Assembly (NCBI RefSeq): GCF_009696465.1
Contig: NZ_VULX01000004.1
Location: 1-64,000, forward strand
DNA from: Inconstantimicrobium porci
GTDB lineage: Bacteria > Bacillota > Clostridia > Clostridiales > Clostridiaceae
Length of the DNA: 64,000 nucleotides
Reading direction: 5' to 3'
Part shown: positions 17,109 to 26,829 of the stretch, one piece after another
Position numbering within the stretch: position 1 is the first letter of the stretch
How the letters are laid out: each line of letters begins with the position of its first letter
The notes under the pieces: generated by a model
What the model saw: only the letters and a program-made list of their open reading frames with translations
Databases searched by the model: none
What the model was told of the DNA's origin: nothing
Program-made: the position numbers and the translations under genes

Positions 17109-20100
17109 ATGTCATTAAATAAAGATATTAAAAAGGTATTAGTAATAGGATCAGGTCCAATAGTAATAGGACAGGCTGCAGAATTTGATTATTCAGGAAC
17201 TCAGGCATGTGAGTCATTAAAAGAGGAAGGAATAGAGGTTGTACTTGTAAACTCAAATCCGGCAACTATAATGACTGATAAGGAAGTAGCAGATAAGGTA
17301 TATATAGAACCTTTAACATGCGAGTTTGTAGAAAAAGTAATAGCAAAGGAGAGACCAGATAGTCTTCTTGCAGGCATGGGTGGACAGACAGGACTTAATC
17401 TTGCAGTTGAACTTTATGATAAAGGAATTCTAGACAAATATAACGTGAAAGTAATCGGTACTTCAATAGCTTCTATAAAAGAAGGAGAAGACAGAGAGCT
17501 TTTCAGAGATATGATGAATAGAATTAACCAACCTGTTATAAAAAGTGACATAATAACTGATATGGAATCAGGATTAAAGTATGCTAAGGAACTTGGATAT
17601 CCTGTTATTGTAAGACCAGCATATACTTTAGGAGGAACTGGTGGTGGTATAGCTGAAAATGAAGAGGAACTTAAAGTTATACTTGAATCAGGACTTCAGT
17701 TAAGTTCAATTGGACAGGTACTTCTTGAAAAGAGCGTTAAGGGTTGGAAAGAAATAGAGTATGAAGTTATGAGAGATTCAAAGGGTACATGTATTACAGT
17801 ATGTAATATGGAAAACATTGATCCAGTTGGAATTCATACAGGAGATAGTATAGTTGTAGCACCAAGCCAGACTTTATCTGATAAGGAATACCAGATGCTT
17901 AGAAGTGCATCAATTGACATTATTAATGCAATCGGAATTGAAGGTGGATGTAATGTACAGTTTGCATTAAATCCTGATTCTTTTGAATATGCTGTTATTG
18001 AAATTAATCCTAGAGTGTCTCGTTCATCAGCACTTGCTTCAAAAGCAACTGGTTATCCAATAGCCAAGGTGGCAGCAAAGATAGCACTTGGATATGGACT
18101 TGATGAAATTAAAAATGCAGTAACACAGAAAACTTATGCATGCTTTGAACCAACTCTTGATTATGTAGTGTGCAAGATTCCAAAGTGGCCATTTGATAAA
18201 TTCACAGGAGCTGATAGAGAACTTGGAACTAAGATGATGGCGACTGGAGAAGTAATGGCTATAGGAAGCAACTTTGAAGCAGCCTTCTTAAAGGGAGTTC
18301 GTTCACTAGAAATAGGAAAATACTCTTTAGAGCATCCAAAGTTTAGAGAATTAAGTATTAAGGAACTTAAGAGAAGAGTAATGTCTCCAGATGATGAGAG
18401 AATATTTGCTCTTGCAGAAATGTTAAGACGTGATTACAGAGAAGAAAAAGTTGCAAAGATTACAGGAATAGATATGTTCTTTATCAAGAAGTTTAAGTGG
18501 ATAGTACAGCAGGAACAGAAGCTTAGATTAAGTCATCTTGATGAAGTTAATAAGGACTGGCTATTAACTCTTAAGAAAAAAGGATTTTCAGATAAAGCTA
18601 TAGCAGATATGCTCAGAGTCAGCCCAGATGAAGTGTATAGATTAAGAAGTCTCTGGAATATAAAAGTTGTCTACAAAATGGTTGATACATGTGGTGGAGA
18701 ATTTGAAGCTTTATCACCATACTATTACTCAACTTATGATGAATATGATGAAGTTGAAGTATCAAATAAGAAGAAGGTTATGGTTTTAGGATCAGGACCA
18801 ATAAGAATTGGACAAGGAATTGAGTTTGACTATGCTTCAGTACATTGCGTAATGGCATTAAGAAAACAAGGAATAGAAACTATAATAGTTAATAACAATC
18901 CTGAAACTGTAAGTACAGACTTTAATATATCAGATAAGTTATATTTTGAACCTTTAACTGAAGAAGATGTTTTAAACATAATTGAAAAGGAAAAGCCAGA
19001 TGGAGTAATACTTCAGTTTGGAGGTCAGACTTCTATAAAGCTTGCTGAATTCTTAAAGGAAAAGAATGTACCAACTTTGGGAACAACTGCTGATCAGATT
19101 GATATGGCAGAAGATAGAGAAAAATTTGATGATCTTCTTGAGAGATTAGGAATCTCAAGACCAAAGGGTAAAGGAATCTGGAGCGTTGAAGAAGGACTTA
19201 AGGAAGCAGAAAGACTTGGCTTCCCAGTGCTTGTAAGACCTTCATATGTACTTGGTGGCCAGGGAATGGAAATAACTCATGATGAAGAAGAGTTAACATT
19301 CTACTTAAGCAATGCATTTGAAAAAGACCATAAGAACCCAATACTTATAGATAAGTATTTAATGGGAAGAGAAATAGAAGTAGATGCAATATCTGATGGC
19401 GAAGATGTGCTTGTACCAGGAATAATGGAACATCTTGAAAGAGCAGGAGTTCATTCTGGAGATAGTATAACAATGTATCCAAGCCAGCATATAAGTGATG
19501 CTATGAAACAAAGAATACTTGATTACACTAGAAAGCTTGCACTAGGAATAGGCATTAAGGGCATGATAAATATTCAGTTCATAGAATTTGAGGGTAATCT
19601 TTATGTAATAGAAGTTAACCCAAGAGCTTCAAGAACTGTGCCTTATATAAGCAAGGTAAGTAAAGTTCCAATAGTTGATATAGCTACAAGAGTAATGCTT
19701 GGAGAAAAGCTTAAAGATATTGGATACGGTACAGGCTTATACAAAGAACCACAGTATGTATCAGTTAAGGTTCCTGTATTCTCAACTCAGAAGCTTCCAA
19801 ACGTAGAAGTATCTCTAGGACCTGAAATGAGATCTACAGGTGAAGTACTAGGAGTAGGAAGAAACATACTAGAAGCTCTATACAAAGGTTTTGTAGGAGC
19901 AAATATGTATGATTCTCCTAAGAAGAAAGTTCTTACTACAATCAACAAGCATGATAAAAAAGAATTCCTTAATATAATATCTCCACTTAAGGATCTTGGT
20001 TATGAATTCATGGCAACAAAGGGAACTGCTGAAGTGTTAGAATCAATTGGAATCAATGCTAAGGTAGTAAGAAGACTTAATGAAGAACATCCTAATATCA

Positions 20101-20312
20101 TGGATGTTATCAAGCATGGTGAAGTTGATCTTGTAATCAATACACCAACAAAGGCTAACGACTCAAAGACAGATGGCTTCCACATGAGAAGAGCAGCAAT
20201 CGAAAGAAATATCGGAGTAATGACTGCATTAGACACAGTAAGAGCACTTGTGGAAGTAAAGAAAAACAAGATAGAAGATACAGAAATACCTGTTTTTGAT
20301 CTTGCAAAATAA
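17109..20312 (+). CDS. carB: Carbamoyl phosphate synthetase large subunit
   Basis: 1067 residues, full length. Two homologous ATP-grasp halves: the first makes carboxyphosphate and carbamate ([17 protein letters not shown] at the start), the second phosphorylates carbamate ([17 protein letters not shown] at about residue 560). The Arg/Glu-rich ATP-grasp motifs [17 protein letters not shown] and [14 protein letters not shown] are present. A C-terminal MGS-like allosteric domain follows (about 935-1067), where UMP or ornithine usually acts. It forms the CarAB complex in the cytoplasm and supplies pyrimidines and arginine. Confidence 0.98.
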   Translation: MSLNKDIKKVLVIGSGPIVIGQAAEFDYSGTQACESLKEEGIEVVLVNSNPATIMTDKEVADKVYIEPLTCEFVEKVIAKERPDSLLAGMGGQTGLNLAVELYDKGILDKYNVKVIGTSIASIKEGEDRELFRDMMNRINQPVIKSDIITDMESGLKYAKELGYPVIVRPAYTLGGTGGGIAENEEELKVILESGLQLSSIGQVLLEKSVKGWKEIEYEVMRDSKGTCITVCNMENIDPVGIHTGDSIVVAPSQTLSDKEYQMLRSASIDIINAIGIEGGCNVQFALNPDSFEYAVIEINPRVSRSSALASKATGYPIAKVAAKIALGYGLDEIKNAVTQKTYACFEPTLDYVVCKIPKWPFDKFTGADRELGTKMMATGEVMAIGSNFEAAFLKGVRSLEIGKYSLEHPKFRELSIKELKRRVMSPDDERIFALAEMLRRDYREEKVAKITGIDMFFIKKFKWIVQQEQKLRLSHLDEVNKDWLLTLKKKGFSDKAIADMLRVSPDEVYRLRSLWNIKVVYKMVDTCGGEFEALSPYYYSTYDEYDEVEVSNKKKVMVLGSGPIRIGQGIEFDYASVHCVMALRKQGIETIIVNNNPETVSTDFNISDKLYFEPLTEEDVLNIIEKEKPDGVILQFGGQTSIKLAEFLKEKNVPTLGTTADQIDMAEDREKFDDLLERLGISRPKGKGIWSVEEGLKEAERLGFPVLVRPSYVLGGQGMEITHDEEELTFYLSNAFEKDHKNPILIDKYLMGREIEVDAISDGEDVLVPGIMEHLERAGVHSGDSITMYPSQHISDAMKQRILDYTRKLALGIGIKGMINIQFIEFEGNLYVIEVNPRASRTVPYISKVSKVPIVDIATRVMLGEKLKDIGYGTGLYKEPQYVSVKVPVFSTQKLPNVEVSLGPEMRSTGEVLGVGRNILEALYKGFVGANMYDSPKKKVLTTINKHDKKEFLNIISPLKDLGYEFMATKGTAEVLESIGINAKVVRRLNEEHPNIMDVIKHGEVDLVINTPTKANDSKTDGFHMRRAAIERNIGVMTALDTVRALVEVKKNKIEDTEIPVFDLAK

Positions 20313-20328
20313 AAATATAAAATAAATA

Positions 20329-20370
20329 AAAAAGGAGCACTTTGTTTTATGTCAAAGTGCTCCTTTTTTA
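20329..20370. terminator. Bidirectional terminator between carB and ABC ATPase
   Basis: AAAAAGGAGCACTTTG pairs with CAAAGTGCTCCTTTTT. It serves both the plus-strand carB and the minus-strand transporter operon. Confidence 0.9.
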
Positions 20371-21066
20371 CTGATGTATATGTTCATTTATTATATCACT
20401 GATTATTTGGCCATCTTTTATTGTTAAAATACGTTTGCAATAAGATGCTATTAATGGGTCATGAGTAATAATAATAATCGTTTTACCTTGATTATTTAGC
20501 TTAGTAAGAATATTCATAATATCTTTGCCTGTTTTTTGATCTAAGGCACCAGTTGGTTCATCTGCCAAAATTATTTTGGCGTCACTACATAATGCTCTTG
20601 CGATAGCAGCTCTCTGTTGCTGTCCACCTGATAGTTGATTAGGCTTCTTTTTATATTGTTCCTCTATGTGAAGTTCTTTTAGACAGTTCATTACAAGCCC
20701 TTTCTTTTTCCTTTTTGTTATCTTTCTAAAGCTTAAAGGAAGTTCAACGTTGTCATAAATAGTGTAATCTTTCATCAAAGCAAAATGCTGAAAGATAAAA
20801 CTTATACTTTGATTACGAATAATACTTAGTTCCTTATTATTCATAAGACTTATATCGTTATCTTTTAAATAGTATTTCCCTGAAGTTTGATTATCCATAC
20901 ATCCTATTATATTGAGTAATGTGGATTTTCCAGAACCTGAGGGACCCATAATAGCTAAATATTCACCTTTATCTATATTTAGAGAGATATTTTTTAAGGC
21001 TTCAGTTTTATAATCATTTTTTCCATATACTTTAGATATATTTTGTAATTTGATTAAGGGCATCAT
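20368..21066 (-). CDS. ABC transporter ATP-binding protein (LolD/MacB type)
   Basis: 232 residues. Walker A GPSGSGKST near residue 40, signature LSGGQQQRAAIARAL, Walker B IILADEPTGALD and H-loop THDP. These are the marks of the MacB/LolD class, which drives mechanotransmission through FtsX-like permeases rather than classic transport. It is the last gene of a four-gene minus-strand unit that begins with a secreted peptide. Its start overlaps the end of the permease gene. The likely job is export of, or protection from, that peptide. Confidence 0.85.
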   Translation of the reverse strand: MMPLIKLQNISKVYGKNDYKTEALKNISLNIDKGEYLAIMGPSGSGKSTLLNIIGCMDNQTSGKYYLKDNDISLMNNKELSIIRNQSISFIFQHFALMKDYTIYDNVELPLSFRKITKRKKKGLVMNCLKELHIEEQYKKKPNQLSGGQQQRAAIARALCSDAKIILADEPTGALDQKTGKDIMNILTKLNNQGKTIIIITHDPLIASYCKRILTIKDGQIISDIINEHIHQ

Positions 21067-22322
21067 TCCTTACCTCCTATTAATTCTTTAGGACTCAACT
21101 TAGAAATTTTTCTAAGTGGAAGTATAGATGAGAGTATAGAGAATACTAATAAGAATATAATTATAAAAGCAGTTGTGTTTAAATCAAATAATTGCATTGT
21201 AGATATTCCAATAGATGATTCTCCCCTTAATTTATATAAGGCTATAAGAGAGATTAAAAAAGCAGGTATCATAAGGGTAATAATTTCTCCAATAATTAAT
21301 GTTTTTATATATTTTGTGCTTCCACCACATACAATTCGTATTCCTATTTCTGACTTTTTGGAATTGATAGAATAGTACATTATTAGAGATAATCCTAAAC
21401 ATGATACTATTGTAAAGAAAACTGCTATGAGAGTAGTAATAAAAATTCCTTGCTTATTCATAGTTCTTATTTGCTGAATCTGATCATTTAAGCTTGTACA
21501 CTCTATATCTAGATTAAACTTTCTACCTAATGTGCAGATGTTGCTTTTAACATTGCTATCAGAAATACCCTTGTCGTTAATGAAAAAATAAGACTGAGAC
21601 TTTATCGCTTGATTTAATCCGGATTTTTCTATAATGTATGGAGTTATTATTTTATCATTTAATGAAATAAGTTTATTGGATACTGGATAGGAGTTTTCAA
21701 ACCATTTGAGATTATCATTGAAGAAACCTACTACTTTATATTTTCTATTATCTAAGCGACTTGTATATATTTGATTTAAATTTATAATTCCTTTATATAC
21801 TTCACTTACAACCATAGGAATTACAGAATTATTCTTGTAAATGAAATCTTCTTCTTTTAGAGCTTGTCCATCCTTGATTTGTACATTCATTTTTTTATAA
21901 ATTGAATAATCTACTGTGTAGAGTTCTATTGATGATGGATATTGTTCTTTGAATGTTCCTTTCGTGAATTTTAGTCTCAAATTTTTAAACTTATTATTAT
22001 TTGACAATTCATCATATTCTGTATTTGTCAGATGGTATGACCCTATATTAGATGAACCTAAATACTTACAGAGGTTATCATCAAGTTTACTAAATGAATC
22101 TGCAAATTGCTGAGAGTCAGAACTATTATTAAAACTAATTTGATATATATTTTTGTACTCGTTACCGAGTACAGATTCCATTTGTTTTTGAGGGTAATCT
22201 AGCATTCGTATACTGTCATAACTATATACTAGAATAATTACTGTTATTGCTACCTGTATAATTATAAGGATACTGCTTAATTTCTTTTTAAATAATCCTT
22301 TAAGGATAGTTTTTATTAACAT
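21063..22322 (-). CDS. FtsX/MacB-like permease 1
   Basis: 419 residues. One N-terminal membrane helix (about 15-35), a large extracytoplasmic domain of about 240 residues, then three C-terminal helices. The pattern NSKKSEIGIRIVCGGSTKYI after the second helix and the Pro-rich end (LPLRKISKLSPKELIGG) are typical of FtsX-type permeases. It pairs with the second permease 14 bases upstream and with the overlapping ATPase. The extracytoplasmic domain resembles no family I recognise. Confidence 0.8.
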   Translation of the reverse strand: MLIKTILKGLFKKKLSSILIIIQVAITVIILVYSYDSIRMLDYPQKQMESVLGNEYKNIYQISFNNSSDSQQFADSFSKLDDNLCKYLGSSNIGSYHLTNTEYDELSNNNKFKNLRLKFTKGTFKEQYPSSIELYTVDYSIYKKMNVQIKDGQALKEEDFIYKNNSVIPMVVSEVYKGIINLNQIYTSRLDNRKYKVVGFFNDNLKWFENSYPVSNKLISLNDKIITPYIIEKSGLNQAIKSQSYFFINDKGISDSNVKSNICTLGRKFNLDIECTSLNDQIQQIRTMNKQGIFITTLIAVFFTIVSCLGLSLIMYYSINSKKSEIGIRIVCGGSTKYIKTLIIGEIITLMIPAFLISLIALYKLRGESSIGISTMQLFDLNTTAFIIIFLLVFSILSSILPLRKISKLSPKELIGGKE

Positions 22323-22335
22323 TATAAATACCTCC

Positions 22336-23469
22336 CTACATATTAAGCGCTTCTATAGGGCTTACTTTTATGGCTTTTATTGATGGAACAATTACTGTTA
22401 CTAAAGCTGATGATATTGATATTAAAATTGCACTTATAAAATTAGGTATAGATAATGCAAGGTGACATCCAAAAATATTCTCTGTAAATAAGCTCAATAT
22501 AAATTGGAAACTTAAACTTAATAATGCGGTTATAAGTGTTATAGACATAAATTCTATAAATAAGGTGACAGATATTTGAAAATCAGTGATTCCAAAAGAT
22601 TTTTTTATTCCGATTTCTTGTTTCCTTTCATTTATCCAGAAAGAAGATATACTAATCATATTTACTATAGAAAAAATAAGTATTAATCCGGCAATTTTTA
22701 ATATTTGATCGTTGCTTCCTATTGTGTCTAACAGTACATTTTTTGATTCTTCTGCTCTAGAGGCTTTAGTACTAGAGTCAGGATCTAATTTTTTTAGATT
22801 ATTATCTATAGATTTTAAATCTGATGCTTCCATTCCATTTTCACTTATAAGAAGTAGATCTGATGATCTCATTTTAAAGTAATCTATTTTGCTGTTGTCT
22901 GGAATAGAAGTTATGGGAATAAAAATTGTTTTATCCCACGCGGATGATTTTAGATTATGTCCTATGACTCCAATAACTTTATATTCTTCGTTACCTAGTT
23001 TTATTTTTTGTATACCATTATTTTTATACGAAGATGATTCCAGCTGCTTTCCTATAACAGCGACCTTTTCTTTATTTAGTATTTCTCTTGAATTATAGTA
23101 CCTTCCTTTCATTATTGGAAAGTTTGATATTTCATCAGACTTAGAATATTCTGCAACAATTTCATATTGAGTACTTTTATTATTAACATAAGTAGATATA
23201 TTGTTAATTCTAACTTTGCTTTTATTTGAGATATTATTAAATGAGTCTATAAAATCATCGAATTTTATGCCTTTAGATAATGATACGTTTATATTAAGGC
23301 TATCTTTGTAGATTCCATTGTTTTTTTCAATTATAGAATTTCGCACATTAATTATATTGCTTAATCCGATAGATATAATTAATGTAGAAATAAAAAAGCC
23401 TATTATAAAAAACATTACTGTAACTGGATGAGCTTTAATCTGTTTAATAAATAATCGTATTATATTCAT
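22336..23469 (-). CDS. FtsX/MacB-like permease 2
   Basis: About 377 residues, starting at the ATG preceded by GGAG (23469). Topology is the same as its neighbour: a first helix (about 15-35), an extracytoplasmic domain, then three helices with INERKQEIGIKKSFGITDFQ between them and VIVPSIKAIKVSPIEALNM at the end. With permease 1 it should form a heterodimeric MacB-like pore or force transmitter. A hairpin without a T-run (about 23485-23520) separates it from the peptide gene and could lower its expression relative to the peptide. Confidence 0.8.
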   Translation of the reverse strand: MNIIRLFIKQIKAHPVTVMFFIIGFFISTLIISIGLSNIINVRNSIIEKNNGIYKDSLNINVSLSKGIKFDDFIDSFNNISNKSKVRINNISTYVNNKSTQYEIVAEYSKSDEISNFPIMKGRYYNSREILNKEKVAVIGKQLESSSYKNNGIQKIKLGNEEYKVIGVIGHNLKSSAWDKTIFIPITSIPDNSKIDYFKMRSSDLLLISENGMEASDLKSIDNNLKKLDPDSSTKASRAEESKNVLLDTIGSNDQILKIAGLILIFSIVNMISISSFWINERKQEIGIKKSFGITDFQISVTLFIEFMSITLITALLSLSFQFILSLFTENIFGCHLALSIPNFISAILISISSALVTVIVPSIKAIKVSPIEALNM

Positions 23470-23484
23470 ATATATCTCCATATT

Positions 23485-23520
23485 TATAGTACAATGCTAA
23501 TCTTAAATTAGCCCTGTACA
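23485..23520 (-). promoter_or_regulatory. Intergenic hairpin between peptide gene and ABC genes
   Basis: GTACA-GGGCTAAT and ATTAGC-TTGTAC form an imperfect stem with a five-base loop. It has no T-run, so processing or partial attenuation is more likely than full termination. Confidence 0.45.
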
Positions 23521-23527
23521 ATTTTTT

Positions 23528-23915
23528 TTAGTTATCTGATAAAGTATGATATGTTATAGCTTTATATTTATTTGAAGCTGATGCTATTGCATGTGAGCTA
23601 TTAAATCTTTTTGCTACGGCTGTTACATTACTTTCAGCCCACTGATAGCCATCATCAAAACTTCTTTTATTTGTTCCTTCTGCCTCTAAATAACTTGTTA
23701 CCTTAAGACTGCTATCACCTTTAGAAGTTCTATCGGTTCTAGCTTTTCCGTAATCATTAGACCCAAAATTCCATGTAGTCTTTAATGTACCTACTGCAGC
23801 AAAACTACCATAAGAAAAACTTCCAGTAGATAATTCGTTAGCATATACACCTGAAGCCATTACACCTGGTATTAATAATGATGATATTAATGTTTTTTTA
23901 ATTTTTTTTATTCAT
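23528..23915 (-). pseudogene. Secreted bacteriocin-like peptide gene with frameshift in an A8 tract
   Basis: The ATG at 23915 has GGAGG eight bases upstream, but after five codons it reaches TAA because of an A8 run (23902-23909). With seven A, the frame reads a perfect signal peptide (MNKKIKKTLISSLLIPGVMA, ending SGVYA) that joins the downstream frame without a break. That would give a 128-residue precursor. The mature part (about 100 residues) contains WNFGSNDYGKARTDRTSKG, SSLKVTSYLE, YQWAESNVTAVA and ends AITYHTLSDN. Charge and aromatic spacing recall lactococcin 972-like peptides, but I cannot confirm the family. The gene may be phase-variable, corrected by slippage during transcription, truly broken, or affected by a sequencing error. 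It heads a MacB-like transporter operon. Confidence 0.7.
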
Positions 23916-23941
23916 AATAAAAACCTCCAATAAAAATATAC

Positions 23942-23987
23942 TGTAAGCTTACAACATCATTATAGACAACTTTTTAAAAAAAGTAAA
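23942..23987 (-). promoter_or_regulatory. Promoter and palindromic operator of the peptide operon
   Basis: On the minus strand TTTACT (23982-23987), 17 bases and TATAAT (23959-23964) make a good promoter. TGTAAGCTTACA at 23942-23953, a perfect 12-bp palindrome, lies at the expected transcription start. A near copy is at 24063-24074. This is typical of repressor binding; no regulator gene is adjacent. Confidence 0.65.
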
Positions 23988-24062
23988 TATATTACAAATA
24001 AAAAGTAAGAAAAATTTTACATATTTAATAAAGAAATAATGAGTATATTTAAGTTATTATTA

Positions 24063-24074
24063 TTTAAGCTTACA
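24063..24074. promoter_or_regulatory. Second copy of the TGTAAGCTTACA operator
   Basis: TTTAAGCTTACA matches 11 of 12 bases of the palindrome at 23942 and lies 121 bases away, close to a whole number of helical turns. It sits just after the tenI stop. Confidence 0.4.
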
Positions 24075-24076
24075 AT

Positions 24077-24643
24077 TTATGGAGTCATTGCTTCTGACAT
24101 TATAGCGATTCCTGTACATCCTGAGTCTATTGCTGACTTTTCATTATTTTTGTGTATGCCGCCAAGTCCGTATACTGGAATGCTGACTGAAGAAGCAACG
24201 TCTTTTACAAACTGCAGACCTCTTGGTGCTAAGTCTTTTTTACAGTCTGTCTTAAATATGTGACCGGCTGTAATATATGTAGCACCTAGTTTCTCTGCCT
24301 CTTCAGCTTCTGCTGCTGAATGGACTGATGAACCTATAATCTTAAAGCTGGAAAGCTTGTCCTTATATTTCTCTAACAGATGTAAAGGCAGGTGAATATT
24401 TGGACAGTTTAGTTTTATTGCTGTATCTATAAATGTATGTAGTATGCATGTCTTGTTATATTTGTTGCATATTTTTAAGACTTTTTCTGCAAGAACAGTA
24501 TATTCATCTTCACTCATATCTTTTTCACGCAGTATTATAGCTTCAGTATTTGTCTTACACAGTTTTTCTATGCGGAGAAGAAAATCTTCTCTGCATAGAT
24601 GTCTGTTTGTTATGGCTAAAGTTTTATACGTAAACATAATCAT
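24077..24643 (-). CDS. tenI: Thiazole tautomerase TenI (ThiE paralogue)
   Basis: 188 residues, short for ThiE (about 210). The segment GHIFKTDCKKDLAPRG matches the pattern of Bacillus TenI (GHVFETDCKKGL) rather than the ThiE motif GPxFxTxTK. TenI isomerises the thiazole carboxylate phosphate made by ThiG so that ThiE can couple it. The C-terminal phosphate loop VYGLGGIH and GIAIMSEAM are in place. It overlaps the end of thiH by 20 bases, which implies translational coupling. No true thiE, thiM or thiD is in the window. Confidence 0.8.
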   Translation of the reverse strand: MIMFTYKTLAITNRHLCREDFLLRIEKLCKTNTEAIILREKDMSEDEYTVLAEKVLKICNKYNKTCILHTFIDTAIKLNCPNIHLPLHLLEKYKDKLSSFKIIGSSVHSAAEAEEAEKLGATYITAGHIFKTDCKKDLAPRGLQFVKDVASSVSIPVYGLGGIHKNNEKSAIDSGCTGIAIMSEAMTP

Positions 24644-25781
24644 TCATAACGGGCTGAAGTCCGTCCTCTTTTATAGCAGATGCTACTTCGTCAACAGAGC
24701 GAGGATCAGATATTTCAAACTGAACATCACCATGATCTTTAATGCCATCAGCATGTTCTCCTATGCCGGTATTAACTCCTGCAGATATTTTTGTGGCAGC
24801 AATTTTGATTATATTATTACGGAATCTTGCTTTTTCTCTAGTGGAAACTGTAATGCTGGCAAAAGGCATGAATAGGCGATAAGCACATATAACCTGTACT
24901 AACTGTTTTTCATGAACATCTTTTGGATTGATTTTGTCGTTATTGATTATTGGACATAATCTTGGACATGAGAATGCAATATCAGCATGAGGATATTTAC
25001 GCTGAAGAAGATAAGCATGCATTCCTGTTGCAAAAGCATCCTTTCTGAAGTCATCAAGACCTAAAAGAGCGGCAAAACCTACACCTCTCATTCCTCCAAG
25101 TATAGCTCTTTCTTGAGCGTTGAAGCGATAAGGGAAGATTCTCTTATGACCTTCAAGATGAAGAGTTTCATATTTATCTGAATTATAAGTTTCTTGGAAT
25201 ACAGTAACAAAGTCAGCTCCACATTCATGAAGATATCTATATTCATCTGAGTTCATAGGGTATACTTCGATTCCTATAAGTTTAAAATATTTTTTAGCTA
25301 TTTTACAGGCTTCACCAATGTATTCAACATCAGACATGTTCCTACTTTCACCTGTAAGCAGAAGAATTTCCTCAAGGCCTGTCTTAGATATTGCAGCCAT
25401 TTCCTTATCTATTTCTTCTAAAGTAAGTTTTGCACGCTTTATTTTGTTATGTGAGTTAAAACCACAGTAGATACAGTAATTTTCGCAATAATTTGCGATG
25501 TACAAAGGTGTAAACATGCAGATTGAGTTACCAAAATGTTTTCTTGTTTCTTTCTGAGCTCTTTGTGCGATTTCTTCAATGAAGTCAAGAGCTGCAGGAG
25601 ATAAAAGAGCTTTAAAATCTTCAACTGTTATTGTATCATGGCTTAAGGCGTTTCTTACATCCACAGCTGTGTATTTATCATAATCATAGTTGTTTTTTGC
25701 ACTGATAACCTTGTCCATAATATCTGAATTTTCAAGTACCTCCATATCGGGAAGGTACTTCATGTGATCGATTCTTTCCAT
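24624..25781 (-). CDS. thiH: 2-iminoacetate synthase ThiH
   Basis: 385 residues. Radical SAM enzyme that cleaves tyrosine to dehydroglycine for the thiazole ring, as used in anaerobes. The [4Fe-4S] motif is CENYCIYC (Cys spacing 3 and 2) near residue 98, followed by a BATS-type C-terminal domain. AGGAGG lies directly upstream of the ATG, 13 bases after thiG. It is encoded between thiG and tenI. Confidence 0.95.
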   Translation of the reverse strand: MERIDHMKYLPDMEVLENSDIMDKVISAKNNYDYDKYTAVDVRNALSHDTITVEDFKALLSPAALDFIEEIAQRAQKETRKHFGNSICMFTPLYIANYCENYCIYCGFNSHNKIKRAKLTLEEIDKEMAAISKTGLEEILLLTGESRNMSDVEYIGEACKIAKKYFKLIGIEVYPMNSDEYRYLHECGADFVTVFQETYNSDKYETLHLEGHKRIFPYRFNAQERAILGGMRGVGFAALLGLDDFRKDAFATGMHAYLLQRKYPHADIAFSCPRLCPIINNDKINPKDVHEKQLVQVICAYRLFMPFASITVSTREKARFRNNIIKIAATKISAGVNTGIGEHADGIKDHGDVQFEISDPRSVDEVASAIKEDGLQPVMNDYVYV

Positions 25782-25794
25782 GGCGCTAATCCTC

Positions 25795-26571
25795 CTAATC
25801 TGCTATAAATCCAGTTAATGGTGATGATGCAGAAGCACCTTTATCAAGAACTCTGCCTAGTCCTGAAAGATAAGCAAGACGTCCTGCTTCAATAGCCTTT
25901 TTGAAAGCTTCTGCCATCATAGGAATGTCTCCTGATGTTGCTATAGCAGTATTAGCCATAACTGCAGAAGCACCCATTTCCATAGCTTCACAAGCCTGAG
26001 ATGGACAACCAATTCCTGCATCAACGATAATCGGAAGATCAATTTCGCTTATAAGTATCTTTATGAAGTCTTTTGTACATAGACCTTTATTTGATCCTAT
26101 TGGGGCACCAAGAGGCATGATTGCAGCAGCACCAGCTTTTACTAGGTCACGTGCAACATTAAGATCTGGGTACATGTATGGAAGAACTGTAAAGCCTTCT
26201 TTTGTGAGAATTTCGGTAGCTTTAATTGTTTCGTAATTGTCAGGAAGAAGATATTTTGAATCATGCATTATTTCAATTTTAATCATATCTCCACATCCTA
26301 GTTCTCTTGCAAGACGAGCAATTCTTACAGCTTCTTCAGCGTTTCTTGCTCCAGATGTATTAGGAAGAAGAGTAACGTTATCTGGAATATGTTCAATAAT
26401 GTTGTTATTACCGTTACTGTTGGCTCTTCTGACAGCTAAAGTTACTATTTCAGCACCTGCATTATTAGCAGCAGCATTTATAAGGTCAACACTGTATTTG
26501 CCAGATCCAAGAATAAACCTTGAGTTAAATTCATGTTTTCCAATGATTAATTTATCATTTTTATTATTCAT
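25795..26571 (-). CDS. thiG: Thiazole synthase ThiG
   Basis: 258 residues from the ATG at 26571 (GGAGAT upstream). It forms the thiazole phosphate from DXP, dehydroglycine and ThiS thiocarboxylate. It has a TIM-barrel fold with the Schiff-base lysine region ([20 protein letters not shown]), [12 protein letters not shown] and the phosphate site [21 protein letters not shown]. It is separated from thiF by an intergenic repeat of about 210 bp, which is unusual in an otherwise compact operon. Confidence 0.95.
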   Translation of the reverse strand: MNNKNDKLIIGKHEFNSRFILGSGKYSVDLINAAANNAGAEIVTLAVRRANSNGNNNIIEHIPDNVTLLPNTSGARNAEEAVRIARLARELGCGDMIKIEIMHDSKYLLPDNYETIKATEILTKEGFTVLPYMYPDLNVARDLVKAGAAAIMPLGAPIGSNKGLCTKDFIKILISEIDLPIIVDAGIGCPSQACEAMEMGASAVMANTAIATSGDIPMMAEAFKKAIEAGRLAYLSGLGRVLDKGASASSPLTGFIAD

Positions 26572-26592
26572 TTTTATATCTCCAATCATTAT

Positions 26593-26805
26593 TAATTTAG
26601 AATTTAAAATTTATAATGTATAATTCAGGCTGAAATCAGCTTACTGATTTCCACATCTTAATGGAGGCAAATCCTCCAAACTTCCTAATTATATAACTAA
26701 GTAATTAGAGATGTTTTAAAGAGGAGAGATCTCCTCTTTTTAGAACTCAGCCGAAGGCAGAGTTCAATCCAAAATTATAAATTATAGATTTTATATTATA
26801 CATTT
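26593..26805. repeat. Modular hairpin repeat, copy 2 (class A) inside the thi operon
   Basis: Hairpins on the plus strand: 26632-26651 (GAAATCAG/CTGATTTC), 26663-26677 (GGAGG/CCTCC), 26719-26738 (AAGAGGAGA/TCTCCTCTT) and 26743-26765 (GAACTC...GAGTTC, a stem that has changed on both sides relative to other copies). The ends are AT-rich. It lies between thiF and thiG, both on the minus strand, so it is transcribed as part of the operon. Confidence 0.85.
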
Positions 26806-26829
26806 TTATGTTATTTGCTAAAATTTTGA

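Noticed and set aside
26237-26623. 128-residue frame opposite thiG
   Set aside because: It is fully antisense to thiG, without a ribosome site or recognisable domain.
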